Part shown: piece after piece, positions 25,991-33,980 of the stretch | Position numbering within the stretch: position 1 is the stretch's first letter | Layout: each line of letters starts with the position of its first letter | From: Hyphomonas sp. | GTDB taxonomy: Bacteria; Pseudomonadota; Alphaproteobacteria; Caulobacterales; Hyphomonadaceae | Reading direction: 5' to 3' | DNA length: 64,000 nt | NCBI GenBank assembly: GCA_013791775.1 | Contig: VMTE01000051.1 | Coordinates: 32,260-96,259, forward strand | Translations under genes and position numbers: made by a program | Notes under the pieces: model-generated | Database searches by the model: none | What the model saw: only the letters and a program-made list of their open reading frames with translations | Told to the model about the DNA's origin: nothing

Positions 25991-27295
25991 TTACTTTTTC
26001 GGCGGCAATAGCGGCGCGAGCACCGCGGCCGGGCACATGGCTACCTCTTCGGGCGTGACCGTGCCTGTTGGCATCGGGTGCGCGCGTGTGGGGGCGGGGG
26101 TAAAGAACGGCATCACGTGCGCATCGCTCAGGCCAAGGTCCTCGGCGTTCGGCTTGCCGCGCTTCTCGGCGCTGCGTTCCTCTTGGGTCAAGGTGTCCGC
26201 GCCGATCTGTGCAGCGTAGAAGGCGAGGTCGCGGCCCAGACGGTCAGCGACCACCGCCTTGTTCGACGCGCGCACGTTGAGCGCGATGTGGCGGCGCACC
26301 TCGGCAGGCGAGGGTGGCCAGGCGGCGGCTCTTTCCGCCTTCAGTGTACGGAGTGCCGTTGTCAAAGCCGAAGCCGAAACGCTCATTTGAGTTGCCCTAT
26401 CGACAAAGAAGGCATGGTCGATCTCGGTGACTTCCAGATCGAATTCCGGCGCGGTCCACACCTTGTAGAAGGTTGCGATCTTGCCGCCATCGAAGGATTG
26501 GGACCGGTACACGTCCCGGTAGATCTCCCCGACGCTCGGGATCTTGCCAAACGTCTTGAAGCCCGCCTTCCAGGCCGCCCGCCGCGCAGGGTCTATCCAC
26601 ACACCGCACAGGTAGATTTCCAGCGGCGAGTCCGCGTTCGCGCCGTTCAGCTCCAGCATACGGCGCACTGCGGTCGCCTGGCTGCCAAACGCGGCGTCGA
26701 GTTCAACCCCGCTCGTCTCCGGCTTCGCCGCGAGAAACGCATTCAGGATGGCCTGCACTTCGCGTCCATGCCCTGCGGTCGCACCGTTCGGTCCCCATGT
26801 GATGTAGGAGGCGCGATCATTGGAATAGCAGACGTCCTGACCTGCTTCGGGATTGTATCGCGGCGAACTCTGGCAATAGTTCCATTCCATGCGGTCATAG
26901 TCGGTCGCTTCGAAGGTCAGTTTCAGCGCGGCGGCCCGGGCGTCCACATCCGGCACCGGCGTGTCCGGCAGCAAGGACTGCCAGAGCGCGGCTGTGATCG
27001 CGCCGCTTCGGGCCGGGCTGCCTGGTTCAAGTTGGGCGGATATGGCTTCGCACGCGCTCAGCTGCGTGATGGCGCTGCGCGTGCCGGGCCCGAAGGCGCC
27101 GTCTGGCTGCAGCACCTTGTTGATACCGCAGGCCGCCAGTGCCGGGTTCATCGCCGCCTGGAACTGCGCCACGGCGCCGGACGCGCCATCCCGGATCATG
27201 CCGGTGCGGTACTGGTAGAGCACGGCGTCGTCTGCTGCGGCGGGTGGCACAATCGCCGCAGCCAGCAGGGCTAGTGCCAAAAGCCGGTTTTTCAT
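25991..27295 (-). CDS. Secreted protein of unknown function with N-terminal peptidoglycan-binding-like repeat
   Basis: 434 aa with a signal peptide (KNRLLALALLAAAIVPPAAA, cut near residue 22). Residues 40-110 (GVIRDG...INKVLQPDGAFGPGTRSAITQL) resemble a peptidoglycan-binding-1 type helical repeat: LQPDGAFGPGTRSAITQL matches its G-x-F-G-P-x-T-x-x-A core. The central part (WNYCQSSPRYNPEAGQDVCYSND...GAAFGSQATAV) has four to six cysteines that could form disulphides. No catalytic motif was recognised. The ATG at 27295 has GGAGGA 7 bases upstream. It ends 8 bases from cysK on the opposite strand. Confidence 0.6.
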   Translation of the reverse strand: MKNRLLALALLAAAIVPPAAADDAVLYQYRTGMIRDGASGAVAQFQAAMNPALAACGINKVLQPDGAFGPGTRSAITQLSACEAISAQLEPGSPARSGAITAALWQSLLPDTPVPDVDARAAALKLTFEATDYDRMEWNYCQSSPRYNPEAGQDVCYSNDRASYITWGPNGATAGHGREVQAILNAFLAAKPETSGVELDAAFGSQATAVRRMLELNGANADSPLEIYLCGVWIDPARRAAWKAGFKTFGKIPSVGEIYRDVYRSQSFDGGKIATFYKVWTAPEFDLEVTEIDHAFFVDRATQMSVSASALTTALRTLKAERAAAWPPSPAEVRRHIALNVRASNKAVVADRLGRDLAFYAAQIGADTLTQEERSAEKRGKPNAEDLGLSDAHVMPFFTPAPTRAHPMPTGTVTPEEVAMCPAAVLAPLLPPKK

Positions 27296-27444
27296 GCACA
27301 CGTCCTCCGTCCGTACCTGTCAGGCGGTCCGGTTGGCCGGGAGTGTAACGTCGCGATCCTGCGCGGCCAGCCCCCAATCCCCAACGGCATGATTTCCATT
27401 TCCCGCCATTGCTTGCATAAGGTGGCCGCCAAACAGGAGTTTTC

Positions 27445-28080
27445 ATGGCCCGCTACACCCTACACGGCATCTTCGCCTCCGGCCCCACTTACAAGGTGGC
27501 GCTGATGTTGCGCCTCACCGGCACGCCGTTCGACTATGAACATGTCGACCTGCGCGCCGGGGCGCACAAGGCGGACGCCTTCCTCGCCCGGAACCGCTAC
27601 GGACAGGTGCCTGTGCTGGAAGACAGCCAGACCGATTACTGCCTCTGCCAGTCGTCCGTGATCCTCGACTATCTTGCCGACGAGACCGGTCAGTTCGGCG
27701 GCAAGGACCGGGGTGAGCGGCTGCGCGCCCGCGAATGGCAGCTCTGGGGCGCCGGCACGCTGACCACCGGCATCTACCGCACCCGCGCGCTCAAGCTCGG
27801 CTTCTTCAAGTTCCCCGAACAGATTGCCGAGGCCAACCTTCAATCGGCGCAGGGCGGCCTCAAGGAATTGAACACCCTGCTCGATGGCCGTGACTGGCTG
27901 GTCGGCAAGGGCGCCACCATCGCCGACATCGACCTCTACGGCATCGCCGCCTACGCCCCGCAGGCCGGCATCGACCTCGCGCCCTATGGCAATGTCCGCA
28001 AATGGCTCGCCCGCGTCGAAGCGCTGCCAGGCTTCAAGGACGTGAACACCTGCCTGCCGCAAGCGAGCGCGAAGGCATGA
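27445..28080 (+). CDS. Glutathione S-transferase
   Basis: Conjugates glutathione to electrophiles. N-terminal thioredoxin fold: TLHGIFASGPTYKVALMLRLTGTPFDYEHVDL (S-x-x-Y-K pattern), the cis-proline loop RYGQVPVLEDSQ and ESQ-like CQSSVILDYLAD. C-terminal helical domain with the ATIADIDLYGIAAYA capping motif. 211 aa is typical. It overlaps the following VOC-family gene by 4 bases (ATGA), suggesting a detoxification-type pair. Sequence identity to the larger GST-like protein at 545 appears low by eye. Confidence 0.93.
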   Translation: MARYTLHGIFASGPTYKVALMLRLTGTPFDYEHVDLRAGAHKADAFLARNRYGQVPVLEDSQTDYCLCQSSVILDYLADETGQFGGKDRGERLRAREWQLWGAGTLTTGIYRTRALKLGFFKFPEQIAEANLQSAQGGLKELNTLLDGRDWLVGKGATIADIDLYGIAAYAPQAGIDLAPYGNVRKWLARVEALPGFKDVNTCLPQASAKA

Positions 28081-28925
28081 TCAGCGGCGTCGATCACATC
28101 GTGATCCTGACGCCCGAGATAGATGCGGGCACGGCGGTCTATGCTGCCCTCCTCGGCCGATCTCCGGACTGGCGCGCCGACAGCGATACCGGCGTCGCCA
28201 CGGTTCTCTTCCAGCTGGGCAACACGGCCCTCGAACTCGTCGCGCCGGCCGGGCACGGACCAAGCGCAGAGCATCTGCGCGAGCGGATCACGGCCGAAGG
28301 GCCGGGCCTAAAGTCGCTCGCCTTCCGCTCCACCGACCTGTCGGGCGATCACCGCGCCTTCGCGCGCCTCGCCCTGTCGCCCACCGTGATCGAGGAGGGG
28401 GAGAGCGAAGACATGGCCCGCGAGGCCCGCCGCACCTGGCGCCGCTTTCGCTGTCCGCCGGAGGCGTCCGCCGGTGTCCGCTGGTTCTTCATCGAGCCGC
28501 TGGACGGCGACATCGAGCCGGCGGAAGTCCCGCTCGGCCATGTCCACGCGCTCGACCATCTCGTCATCAATACGCCGAACCCGGACCGGGCGATGGCGCT
28601 TTACGGCGCCAAGCTCGGTCTGCGCCTGGCGCTGGACCGGTCGGCGCCGGAATGGGGCGTGCGCCTCATCTTCTTCCGCACCGGCGGCCTGACGGTCGAG
28701 ATCGCCCACCGGCTGGGGCAGGGGGAAGACCCTGCCGCACCGGACAGTTTCTGGGGCCTCACCTGGCGGGTCGGTGATATCGAAGCCGCCCATGACCGGC
28801 TGGCAAAGGCGGACTTCAACGTCTCGGACGTGCGCACCGGCCGCCGCGCCGGCACCCGCGTCTTCACCGTCCGCGACGGCACTTTGAGCGTACCCACCCT
28901 GTTCATTTCCGGCGTGGCCGATTAA
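28077..28925 (+). CDS. VOC-family (glyoxalase/bleomycin resistance-like) protein
   Basis: 282 aa with two vicinal-oxygen-chelate modules, about residues 1-120 (SGVDHIVILTPEIDAGTAVYAALLG) and 155-280 (HALDHLVINTPNPDRAMALYGAKLGLRLALDRS). The His that opens each module and a Glu near the end of the second (VEIAHRL, ...) are in positions where VOC enzymes hold a metal. Substrate unknown. The start at 28077 was chosen since it overlaps the GST stop by 4 bases; the frame is open further upstream inside the GST gene. Confidence 0.85.
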   Translation: MISGVDHIVILTPEIDAGTAVYAALLGRSPDWRADSDTGVATVLFQLGNTALELVAPAGHGPSAEHLRERITAEGPGLKSLAFRSTDLSGDHRAFARLALSPTVIEEGESEDMAREARRTWRRFRCPPEASAGVRWFFIEPLDGDIEPAEVPLGHVHALDHLVINTPNPDRAMALYGAKLGLRLALDRSAPEWGVRLIFFRTGGLTVEIAHRLGQGEDPAAPDSFWGLTWRVGDIEAAHDRLAKADFNVSDVRTGRRAGTRVFTVRDGTLSVPTLFISGVAD

Positions 28926-28934
28926 AACACCCCC

Positions 28935-29564
28935 ATGACCCCATTCACCTCCCTCACCGGAACCGCCGCGCCCCTGCTCGAGAAGGGCAAGCCGATGTCG
29001 AACGTCGACACCGACATGATCATCCCGAAACAGTTCCTGAAAACGACGACCCGCACCGGCCTTGCGATCGGCCTGTTCCACGAGCTGAAAACCAAGGCGG
29101 ACGGCTCACCCGATCCGGACTTCGTGCTGAACAGGCCGGCCTATGCCAAGGCCAGCATCCTGATCGCCGGCGAGAATTTCGGCTGCGGATCGTCGCGCGA
29201 GCACGCCCCCTGGGCGCTGCTCGACCAGGGCATCACCTGCGTCATCGCGCCGAGCTTTGCCGACATCTTCCACAACAACTGCTACAAGAACGGCATCCTG
29301 CCCGTCCGCCTGCCGGTGGATGTCTGCGAAAAGCTCGCGAAAGCCGCCGGCGGATCGAACCACGTCTTCACGGTCGATCTCGCGACGCAGACGGTCACCA
29401 CGCCGGACGGCGAGGTCCACGCCTTCGACATCGACCCCGGCCGCAAGTCGAACCTGTTAGCCGGCCTCGACGAGATCGGCGCCTCGCTCACGTCGGCGCC
29501 CGAAATCGACGCCTTCGAAGCCCGCCGCCGCGCCGCCACCCCCTGGCTCGAACCCGCCCGCTGA
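28935..29564 (+). CDS. leuD: 3-isopropylmalate dehydratase small subunit LeuD
   Basis: Partner of LeuC. Motif set: [16 protein letters not shown], the swivel-domain loop [26 protein letters not shown] (residues about 72-97), [18 protein letters not shown]. 209 aa. It begins 10 bases after the VOC gene and is followed by a small lipoprotein gene, so it lies inside a longer same-direction run that includes leuB. Confidence 0.97.
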   Translation: MTPFTSLTGTAAPLLEKGKPMSNVDTDMIIPKQFLKTTTRTGLAIGLFHELKTKADGSPDPDFVLNRPAYAKASILIAGENFGCGSSREHAPWALLDQGITCVIAPSFADIFHNNCYKNGILPVRLPVDVCEKLAKAAGGSNHVFTVDLATQTVTTPDGEVHAFDIDPGRKSNLLAGLDEIGASLTSAPEIDAFEARRRAATPWLEPAR

Positions 29565-29593
29565 ACCCCCGCGGGCCAAAAGGAGACGTCCCC

Positions 29594-29776
29594 ATGCCCG
29601 GCACCGTCCGCTTCCTCGTTCCGCTCATCCTCCTCGGCGCGCTCGGCGCCTGCCACACCGATCCCTTCAGCATGAAGCCGGAAGTGCCCGGCGTGAAGAT
29701 CCCGGAGAAGGCGGCGCCCGTCGAAACCGAAGCCCAGGAAGAAGAGACCGCTCCCGCACCCGAGGCGGACCAGTGA
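29594..29776 (+). CDS. Small lipoprotein (60 aa)
   Basis: A 60-residue protein whose signal ends in the lipobox LGALGAC (cysteine about residue 20). The mature peptide is short, Pro/Glu/Lys-rich (PEVPGVKIPEKAAPVETEAQ) and acidic, with no domain. AAGGAG precedes the ATG. Its stop overlaps the GTG start of the ABM gene, so the two are coupled, within the leuD-leuB run. Confidence 0.6.
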   Translation: MPGTVRFLVPLILLGALGACHTDPFSMKPEVPGVKIPEKAAPVETEAQEEETAPAPEADQ

Positions 29777-30069
29777 TCGTCATCGAAGGCACGGTCCGCA
29801 TCCCGCCTTCAAACCTCGAGGCTGCCCGCCCGGTGATGGAACAGATGGTCCGCGCCAGCCGCGCCGAGCCGGGCTGCCTCGATTATGCCTACAGCGTCGA
29901 TGTGCTGGACGCCGGCCTCGTGCGCGTCACGGAACGCTGGGCCAGCCGCGAGGCGCTCGCGGCGCATTTCAAGACCGCCCACATGGCCACCTGGCGGGCC
30001 TTCTTCCCCGAACTCGGCATCACGGACCGGTCGCTCCGCCTCTACGACGCCGAGCCCGAACCGATCTGA
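29773..30069 (+). CDS. ABM (antibiotic biosynthesis monooxygenase)-domain protein
   Basis: 98 aa dimeric alpha+beta barrel fold. Sequence IVIEGTVRIPPSNLEAARPVMEQMVRASRAEPGCLDYAYSVD matches the family (E-x-G-C-x-x-Y), followed by ERWASREALAAHFKTAHMATW. Such proteins often handle heme, quinones or act as monooxygenases without a cofactor; the substrate is unknown here. Starts at a GTG overlapping the preceding lipoprotein stop. Confidence 0.85.
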   Translation: MIVIEGTVRIPPSNLEAARPVMEQMVRASRAEPGCLDYAYSVDVLDAGLVRVTERWASREALAAHFKTAHMATWRAFFPELGITDRSLRLYDAEPEPI

Positions 30070-30140
30070 CGCCGGTTGCGCGCTGGCGTCCGGCTCGCTA
30101 CTGACCCCCGGCAGCACGATGCGCGCGGAGACCCCTGACG

Positions 30141-31193
30141 ATGAAGAAAAAACTCCTCCTCCTGCCCGGCGACGGCATCGGCCCTGAAGTCATCGCCGAA
30201 GCGCGCCGCATTGCCGAACTGCTCGTGGCCGACATCGAGATCGAAACCGGCCTCGTCGGCGGCGCCAGCTTCGATGCGCATGGCGCCCCGCTGACCGATG
30301 AGACGCTGGCCCGTGCGCTGAAATCGGAAGCCGTCCTGCTCGGCGCCGTCGGCGGCCCGAAATGGACCGGCACTGCGCGCGACCTGCGCCCGGAAGCCGG
30401 CCTCCTCGCCTTGCGCAAGGGCCTCGACGTGTTCGCCAACCTGCGACCTGCCTTCTGCTTTCCCGCCCTCGTGGACGCCTCCAGCCTGAAGCGCGAAAAG
30501 GTCGAAGGCCTCGACCTGATGATCGTCCGTGAGCTGACCGGCGGCGTTTATTTCGGCACCCCGCGCGGCATCGACGAAGTGGGCGGCCTGCGCCGGGGCT
30601 ATGACACCGCCATCTACACCCATCCGGAAATCGAGCGCGTCGCCCGCGTCGCATTCGACATCGCGCGCGGCCGTTCGGGCCGCGTCCTTTCGGTGGAGAA
30701 ATCCAATGTCATGGAATCCGGCCTTTTCTGGCGCCAGGAAGTGACCCTCGCGCATGCCGAGTTCGGCGGCGGGGTCGCCCTTGCGCATATGTACGCCGAT
30801 GCCTGCGCGATGGAACTCGTCCGCGCCCCGAAACAGTTTGACGTGATCCTCGCCGACAACCTGTTCGGCGACCTCCTGTCCGACGAAGCCGCCATGCTGA
30901 CGGGCTCGATCGGCATGCTGCCCTCCGCCTCGCTTGGCGCGCCCGGCACGCCGGGTCTCTATGAACCCGTCCACGGCTCGGCGCCGGACATTGCGGGGCA
31001 GGGCATCGCAAACCCCTGCGCCGCCATCCTTTCGCTCGAAATGGCCCTGCGCTGGTCGCTCGGGAAAGAAAAGGCCGCCGACGCGCTGCTCGCCGCTGTC
31101 GGCAAGGCCCTCGATCGCGGCGCCCGCACCCGCGACCTCGGCGGCGAGCTGACAACCCGCCAAATGGCCGACGCGGTGATCGCCGCGCTCTGA
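30141..31193 (+). CDS. leuB: 3-isopropylmalate dehydrogenase LeuB
   Basis: Oxidises and decarboxylates 3-isopropylmalate with NAD+ in leucine synthesis. Seen: [22 protein letters not shown], the substrate Arg segment [24 protein letters not shown](T)[40 protein letters not shown] and the metal site [28 protein letters not shown] with [14 protein letters not shown]. 350 aa. Not adjacent to leuC but in the same direction. Confidence 0.98.
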   Translation: MKKKLLLLPGDGIGPEVIAEARRIAELLVADIEIETGLVGGASFDAHGAPLTDETLARALKSEAVLLGAVGGPKWTGTARDLRPEAGLLALRKGLDVFANLRPAFCFPALVDASSLKREKVEGLDLMIVRELTGGVYFGTPRGIDEVGGLRRGYDTAIYTHPEIERVARVAFDIARGRSGRVLSVEKSNVMESGLFWRQEVTLAHAEFGGGVALAHMYADACAMELVRAPKQFDVILADNLFGDLLSDEAAMLTGSIGMLPSASLGAPGTPGLYEPVHGSAPDIAGQGIANPCAAILSLEMALRWSLGKEKAADALLAAVGKALDRGARTRDLGGELTTRQMADAVIAAL

Positions 31194-31253
31194 TCCGGTT
31201 GGACAAGCGGCCCGTCTGTGACATCCTCTGCAAAAACGTGCGGAGGAAACAAA

Positions 31254-32444
31254 ATGTCTTATGCGGCCGGGCGTCTGATCCATGATGCTGACAGCCATCT
31301 CATGGAGATGACCGACGTGCTCGACCCGTATTTCGAGAAGCGCCTGCTGGCGTGCTATCACGACCTGCCGGTTTACAAGTTGAAGCATTCCCACGCCCAC
31401 TGGATGAACAAGGAACGCGTCCGCCACGAGGACGCGGCCTACCGCGCCGCCGCCGGCGAGGCGATCCTCCTGAAGAAGAACTATGAGGCCCTCGGTGCCT
31501 TCCGCCGCGAGGACCGCCCGGCTGCGATGGACCGTCTCGGCTTCGCCAGCCAGCTTGTCTTCACCACCTTCTGCCTCGGCAATTTCGGCCTCGACCAGTC
31601 CGGTGACCTGGAACTTTGCTACGCTGCCGCAGATGCGCACAACCGGATGATGACGGACTTCTGTTCCATCGACCGGCGCTTGCTGCCTGTTGCCTATGTG
31701 CCACTGGAGGATTTCGCCCGCGCCGATGCCACCGTGAAGCTCGCCATCCAGCTCGGCGCGAAAGGCATCATGGTTCCCTCTGTATGCCCACAAAAACACT
31801 CGCCCAGCCATATCGGCCTGGACCCCGTCTGGCGCGCGGCGGAGGAGGCGGGCCTGCCCATCCTCCTGCATGTCGGCGGGGAGGAGAAGCTGAACCCCGT
31901 CTACAAGGAAAACGGCCTGCCGCCGGTGCCCGATTTCCACGGCGGCGACGACAATTTCACCTCCGTGTCCTACATGCCGATCCCGCAATCGGCGATGCAG
32001 ACGCTCGCCACGCTGATCTTCGACGGCGTGTTCGACCGGTTCCCGAAGCTGAAATGGGGCGCCATCGAACTCGGCGCTTCGTGGGTGCCCGGATGGATGC
32101 GCGCAATGGATTCCGCCGCCCATGCCTTCATCCGGAACGAAGAGCGCCTGCAGAAACTCTCCACCAGGCCGTCCGAAATCGTCCGCCGCCAATTCCGCGC
32201 CGCACCGTATCCGCACGAGGATGCCGGCTGGATCATCCGGAATTCGGGCGACGAGATTGCACTCTTCTCCTCCGACTATCCCCACGTCGAAGGCGGACGC
32301 AACCCGCTCAAACGCTTCGACGAAACCCTCGCCGGCTGCACCCCCACCCAGGTCACGCGCTTCTATTCCGACAACTTCATCGATCTGATGGGCGAGGGGT
32401 TGGCGTCGGACCTCAGGCGCCCCGCGATGAAAGCGACCGGATAG
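31254..32444 (+). CDS. Amidohydrolase family 2 (ACMSD-like) protein
   Basis: 396 aa metal-dependent TIM-barrel hydrolase/decarboxylase type. Features: HDADSHLMEM near the N-terminus in place of the usual HxH metal motif, PLEDFARADATVKLAIQLGAKGIMVPS, PILLHVGGE with a metal-site His, KWGAIELGASWVPGWM, and ALFSSDYPHVEG with the catalytic Asp. These are hallmarks of the ACMSD/gamma-resorcylate decarboxylase group; the reaction cannot be set from sequence. The start at 31254 was chosen because GGAGGAAAC lies before it. Confidence 0.87.
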   Translation: MSYAAGRLIHDADSHLMEMTDVLDPYFEKRLLACYHDLPVYKLKHSHAHWMNKERVRHEDAAYRAAAGEAILLKKNYEALGAFRREDRPAAMDRLGFASQLVFTTFCLGNFGLDQSGDLELCYAAADAHNRMMTDFCSIDRRLLPVAYVPLEDFARADATVKLAIQLGAKGIMVPSVCPQKHSPSHIGLDPVWRAAEEAGLPILLHVGGEEKLNPVYKENGLPPVPDFHGGDDNFTSVSYMPIPQSAMQTLATLIFDGVFDRFPKLKWGAIELGASWVPGWMRAMDSAAHAFIRNEERLQKLSTRPSEIVRRQFRAAPYPHEDAGWIIRNSGDEIALFSSDYPHVEGGRNPLKRFDETLAGCTPTQVTRFYSDNFIDLMGEGLASDLRRPAMKATG

Positions 32445-32447
32445 ACA

Positions 32448-32465
32448 TTCAACCATCGGGTTGAC
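32448..32465. promoter_or_regulatory. Upstream ArsR-type operator (TTCAAC-N6-GTTGAC)
   Basis: Inverted repeat TTCAAC (32448-32453), CATCGG spacer, GTTGAC (32460-32465). It overlaps the -35 hexamer TTGACA (32461-32466) and shares its half-site and 6-bp spacing with the second copy at 32486. Confidence 0.6.
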
Positions 32466-32488
32466 AATCAATCTGGCCCGTCTATGTT
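32461..32488 (+). promoter_or_regulatory. Sigma-70-type promoter of the ArsR-SRPBCC operon
   Basis: A -35 TTGACA at 32461-32466 and a -10 TATGTT at 32483-32488 with 16 bases between. The expected transcription start lies about 32494-32496, next to an ATG at 32496, so the mRNA may be nearly leaderless. Both inverted repeats overlap it. Confidence 0.6.
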
Positions 32489-32505
32489 CAACAACATGGT
32501 TGAAC
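32486..32505. promoter_or_regulatory. Second ArsR-type operator (GTTCAAC-N6-GTTGAAC)
   Basis: Perfect 7-bp inverted repeat GTTCAAC (32486-32492), AACATG spacer, GTTGAAC (32499-32505), covering the -10 end, likely transcription start and the start codon. Centre-to-centre it is 39 bp from the first copy. Likely site of autorepression. Confidence 0.7.
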
Positions 32506-32861
32506 TAGAAGACTCCCCCCGCCTCGACGCCGTCTTCCATGCCCTGGGAGACGCCACCCGCCGCCGAATGCTCCATGAGCTGACCGAAGGTGCCCGCACC
32601 GTCAGCCAGCTGGCGGAGCCCTTCGAGATGTCGCTCGCTGCCGCCTCGAAACATATCAAGGCGCTGGAAGGGGCGGGCCTCATCCGCCGCGAAGTGCGCG
32701 GGCGCACCCATGTCTGCCATCTTGAGGCCGGCCCGCTCGCCAGCGCCAATGACTGGCTCAGCGTCTACGAACGCTTCTGGACCGGCCGCCTCGACACGCT
32801 CGAACAGCTGCTGCGCGACGCAGACGCCAAATCTTCGCCCCCGAAAGGAACCAAGTCATGA
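32496..32861 (+). CDS. ArsR-family (SdpR-like) transcriptional regulator
   Basis: 121 aa winged-helix repressor. Helix-turn-helix region: RRRMLHELTEGARTVSQLAEPFEMSLAAASKHIKALEGAGLIRREVRGRTHVCHLEA. There are no clustered Cys/His residues of a metal-sensing ArsR, so it fits the SdpR-like group that pairs with AHSA1/SRPBCC proteins. The ATG at 32496 (or 32484, adding MFNN) has no ribosome-binding site, consistent with a leaderless or operator-covered start. Its stop overlaps the SRPBCC gene by 4 bases. Confidence 0.9.
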   Translation: MVELEDSPRLDAVFHALGDATRRRMLHELTEGARTVSQLAEPFEMSLAAASKHIKALEGAGLIRREVRGRTHVCHLEAGPLASANDWLSVYERFWTGRLDTLEQLLRDADAKSSPPKGTKS

Positions 32862-33388
32862 CCCAGACCACCAATGCCCCCTACGGCCAGCTCATCGAGC
32901 CCACCGTCCTGAAGCTCGAACGCCTCCTGCCTGGCCCCGTCGCTCGCGTCTGGGACTATCTGACGAAAAGCGAGCTGCGCCGCCAATGGCTCGCGTCCGG
33001 CGACATGGACCTGACGCCCGGCACCGAGTTCGAATTCGTCTGGCGCAATGACGAGCTGACCGATCCGCCTGGCGCCCGCCCCGAAGGCATGGGCGCGGAA
33101 AACCGCATGACCTGCAAGATACTTGAGGTCGACGCCCCCCATCGCCTGCTCATCAGCTGGGGCGTCCAGTCGGATGTCCTGTTCGAACTGGCCGGGAAGG
33201 GGAGCGATACGCTCCTCACGATCACCCACCGGCGCCCGCCCACCCACGACATGCTCCTCAGCGTCTCCGCCGGCTGGCATTCGCACGTCGATGTCCTCGC
33301 CGCCAAACTCGCGGGCACCAAACCCGCCCCCCACTGGGACAACTGGGTCCGCCTCAAGACGGAGTATGCCCAGCGCTTCCCGGAATAA
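32858..33388 (+). CDS. SRPBCC/AHSA1-family protein
   Basis: 176 aa with the START-like fold. Seen: LERLLPGPVARVWDYLTKSELRRQWLASGDMDL, ILEVDAPHRLLISWG, DTLLTITHRRP and the closing GWHSHVDVLAAKLAG typical of AHSA1 domains. It is coupled by a 4-base overlap to an ArsR-type repressor, an arrangement that is frequent for this pair. The ligand is unknown. Confidence 0.9.
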   Translation: MTQTTNAPYGQLIEPTVLKLERLLPGPVARVWDYLTKSELRRQWLASGDMDLTPGTEFEFVWRNDELTDPPGARPEGMGAENRMTCKILEVDAPHRLLISWGVQSDVLFELAGKGSDTLLTITHRRPPTHDMLLSVSAGWHSHVDVLAAKLAGTKPAPHWDNWVRLKTEYAQRFPE

Positions 33389-33391
33389 GCT

Positions 33392-33468
33392 GGTGCACTT
33401 CGCTCCGCTCACTGCACCCTGAACGCACCCCGTGCAGTGACACCGGCGAAAGCCGGTGGAAGTGCACC
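33392..33468. repeat. Compound palindromic element with a three-way-junction plan
   Basis: Outer inverted repeat GGTGCACTT (33392-33400) with AAGTGCACC (33460-33468) encloses two separate hairpins: TCACTGCAC (33409-33417) with GTGCAGTGA (33432-33440), and CACCGGC (33441-33447) with GCCGGTG (33452-33458) around a GAAA tetraloop. All stems are perfect. It sits between two convergent genes and may be a bidirectional terminator, a REP-type element or a structured RNA. Confidence 0.75.
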
Positions 33469-33483
33469 ATCAAACCGATCGAC

Positions 33484-33855
33484 TCAGCTATAATCCGCAA
33501 TCCGGCACAGCAGCGGCCCGCGAAATTCGAAGAAGCTCGCGCCGCGCACGCGTACTGTCTCGCCCGCCTTGACGCCGTTCGGCAGGTCCACCGCCGCGCG
33601 GCCCTCGAACTCGATCTCGGCGGCGGCCTTGCCGGCCCCGGTCACGATATTGATCAGCCGCTGGCGCCGGTAGGAGAAGGCATTGCCGGACACTTCCGCC
33701 ACCTGCCGCATCAGGGCCTTGCCATCGAGGCGCATGGACTGGCCGGTATTCGAGATGTTCTCGAACACGACATCATCGGTCACGCAGGCCAGCATGGCGT
33801 CGATGTCCCGGTCATTATAGCTTGCGATATAACGGCGGATGATCTCGTCCAGCAC
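33484..33855 (-). CDS. SnoaL-like (NTF2-fold) protein
   Basis: 123 aa cone-shaped NTF2-type fold: EIIRRYIASYNDRDIDAMLACVTDDVVFENISNTG (the family opener, with the active-site-type Asp/Asn region), RLDGKALMRQVAEVSG, then strand-rich C-terminus VRVRGASFFEF. The start is a GTG at 33855 preceded by AAAGGGG. These proteins include ketosteroid isomerases and polyketide cyclases; no catalytic set is clear enough for assignment. Confidence 0.78.
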   Translation of the reverse strand: MLDEIIRRYIASYNDRDIDAMLACVTDDVVFENISNTGQSMRLDGKALMRQVAEVSGNAFSYRRQRLINIVTGAGKAAAEIEFEGRAAVDLPNGVKAGETVRVRGASFFEFRGPLLCRIADYS

Positions 33856-33980
33856 GGCGCGCAGACCCCTTTTTCAACGATGCCTCCTCCTGCCAGCCGG
33901 GGGCGCATTGCACAAGCCGCTTTCGGAAATGTCGCACTTGCGTCATAAGCCCCCCTCGCACTCAGGACATGGAGACCAGA

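Noticed and set aside
30042-32471. Long open frame (809 codons) on the minus strand
   Set aside because: Antisense to leuB and the amidohydrolase, both certain. The length is a result of high GC content; no domain seen.
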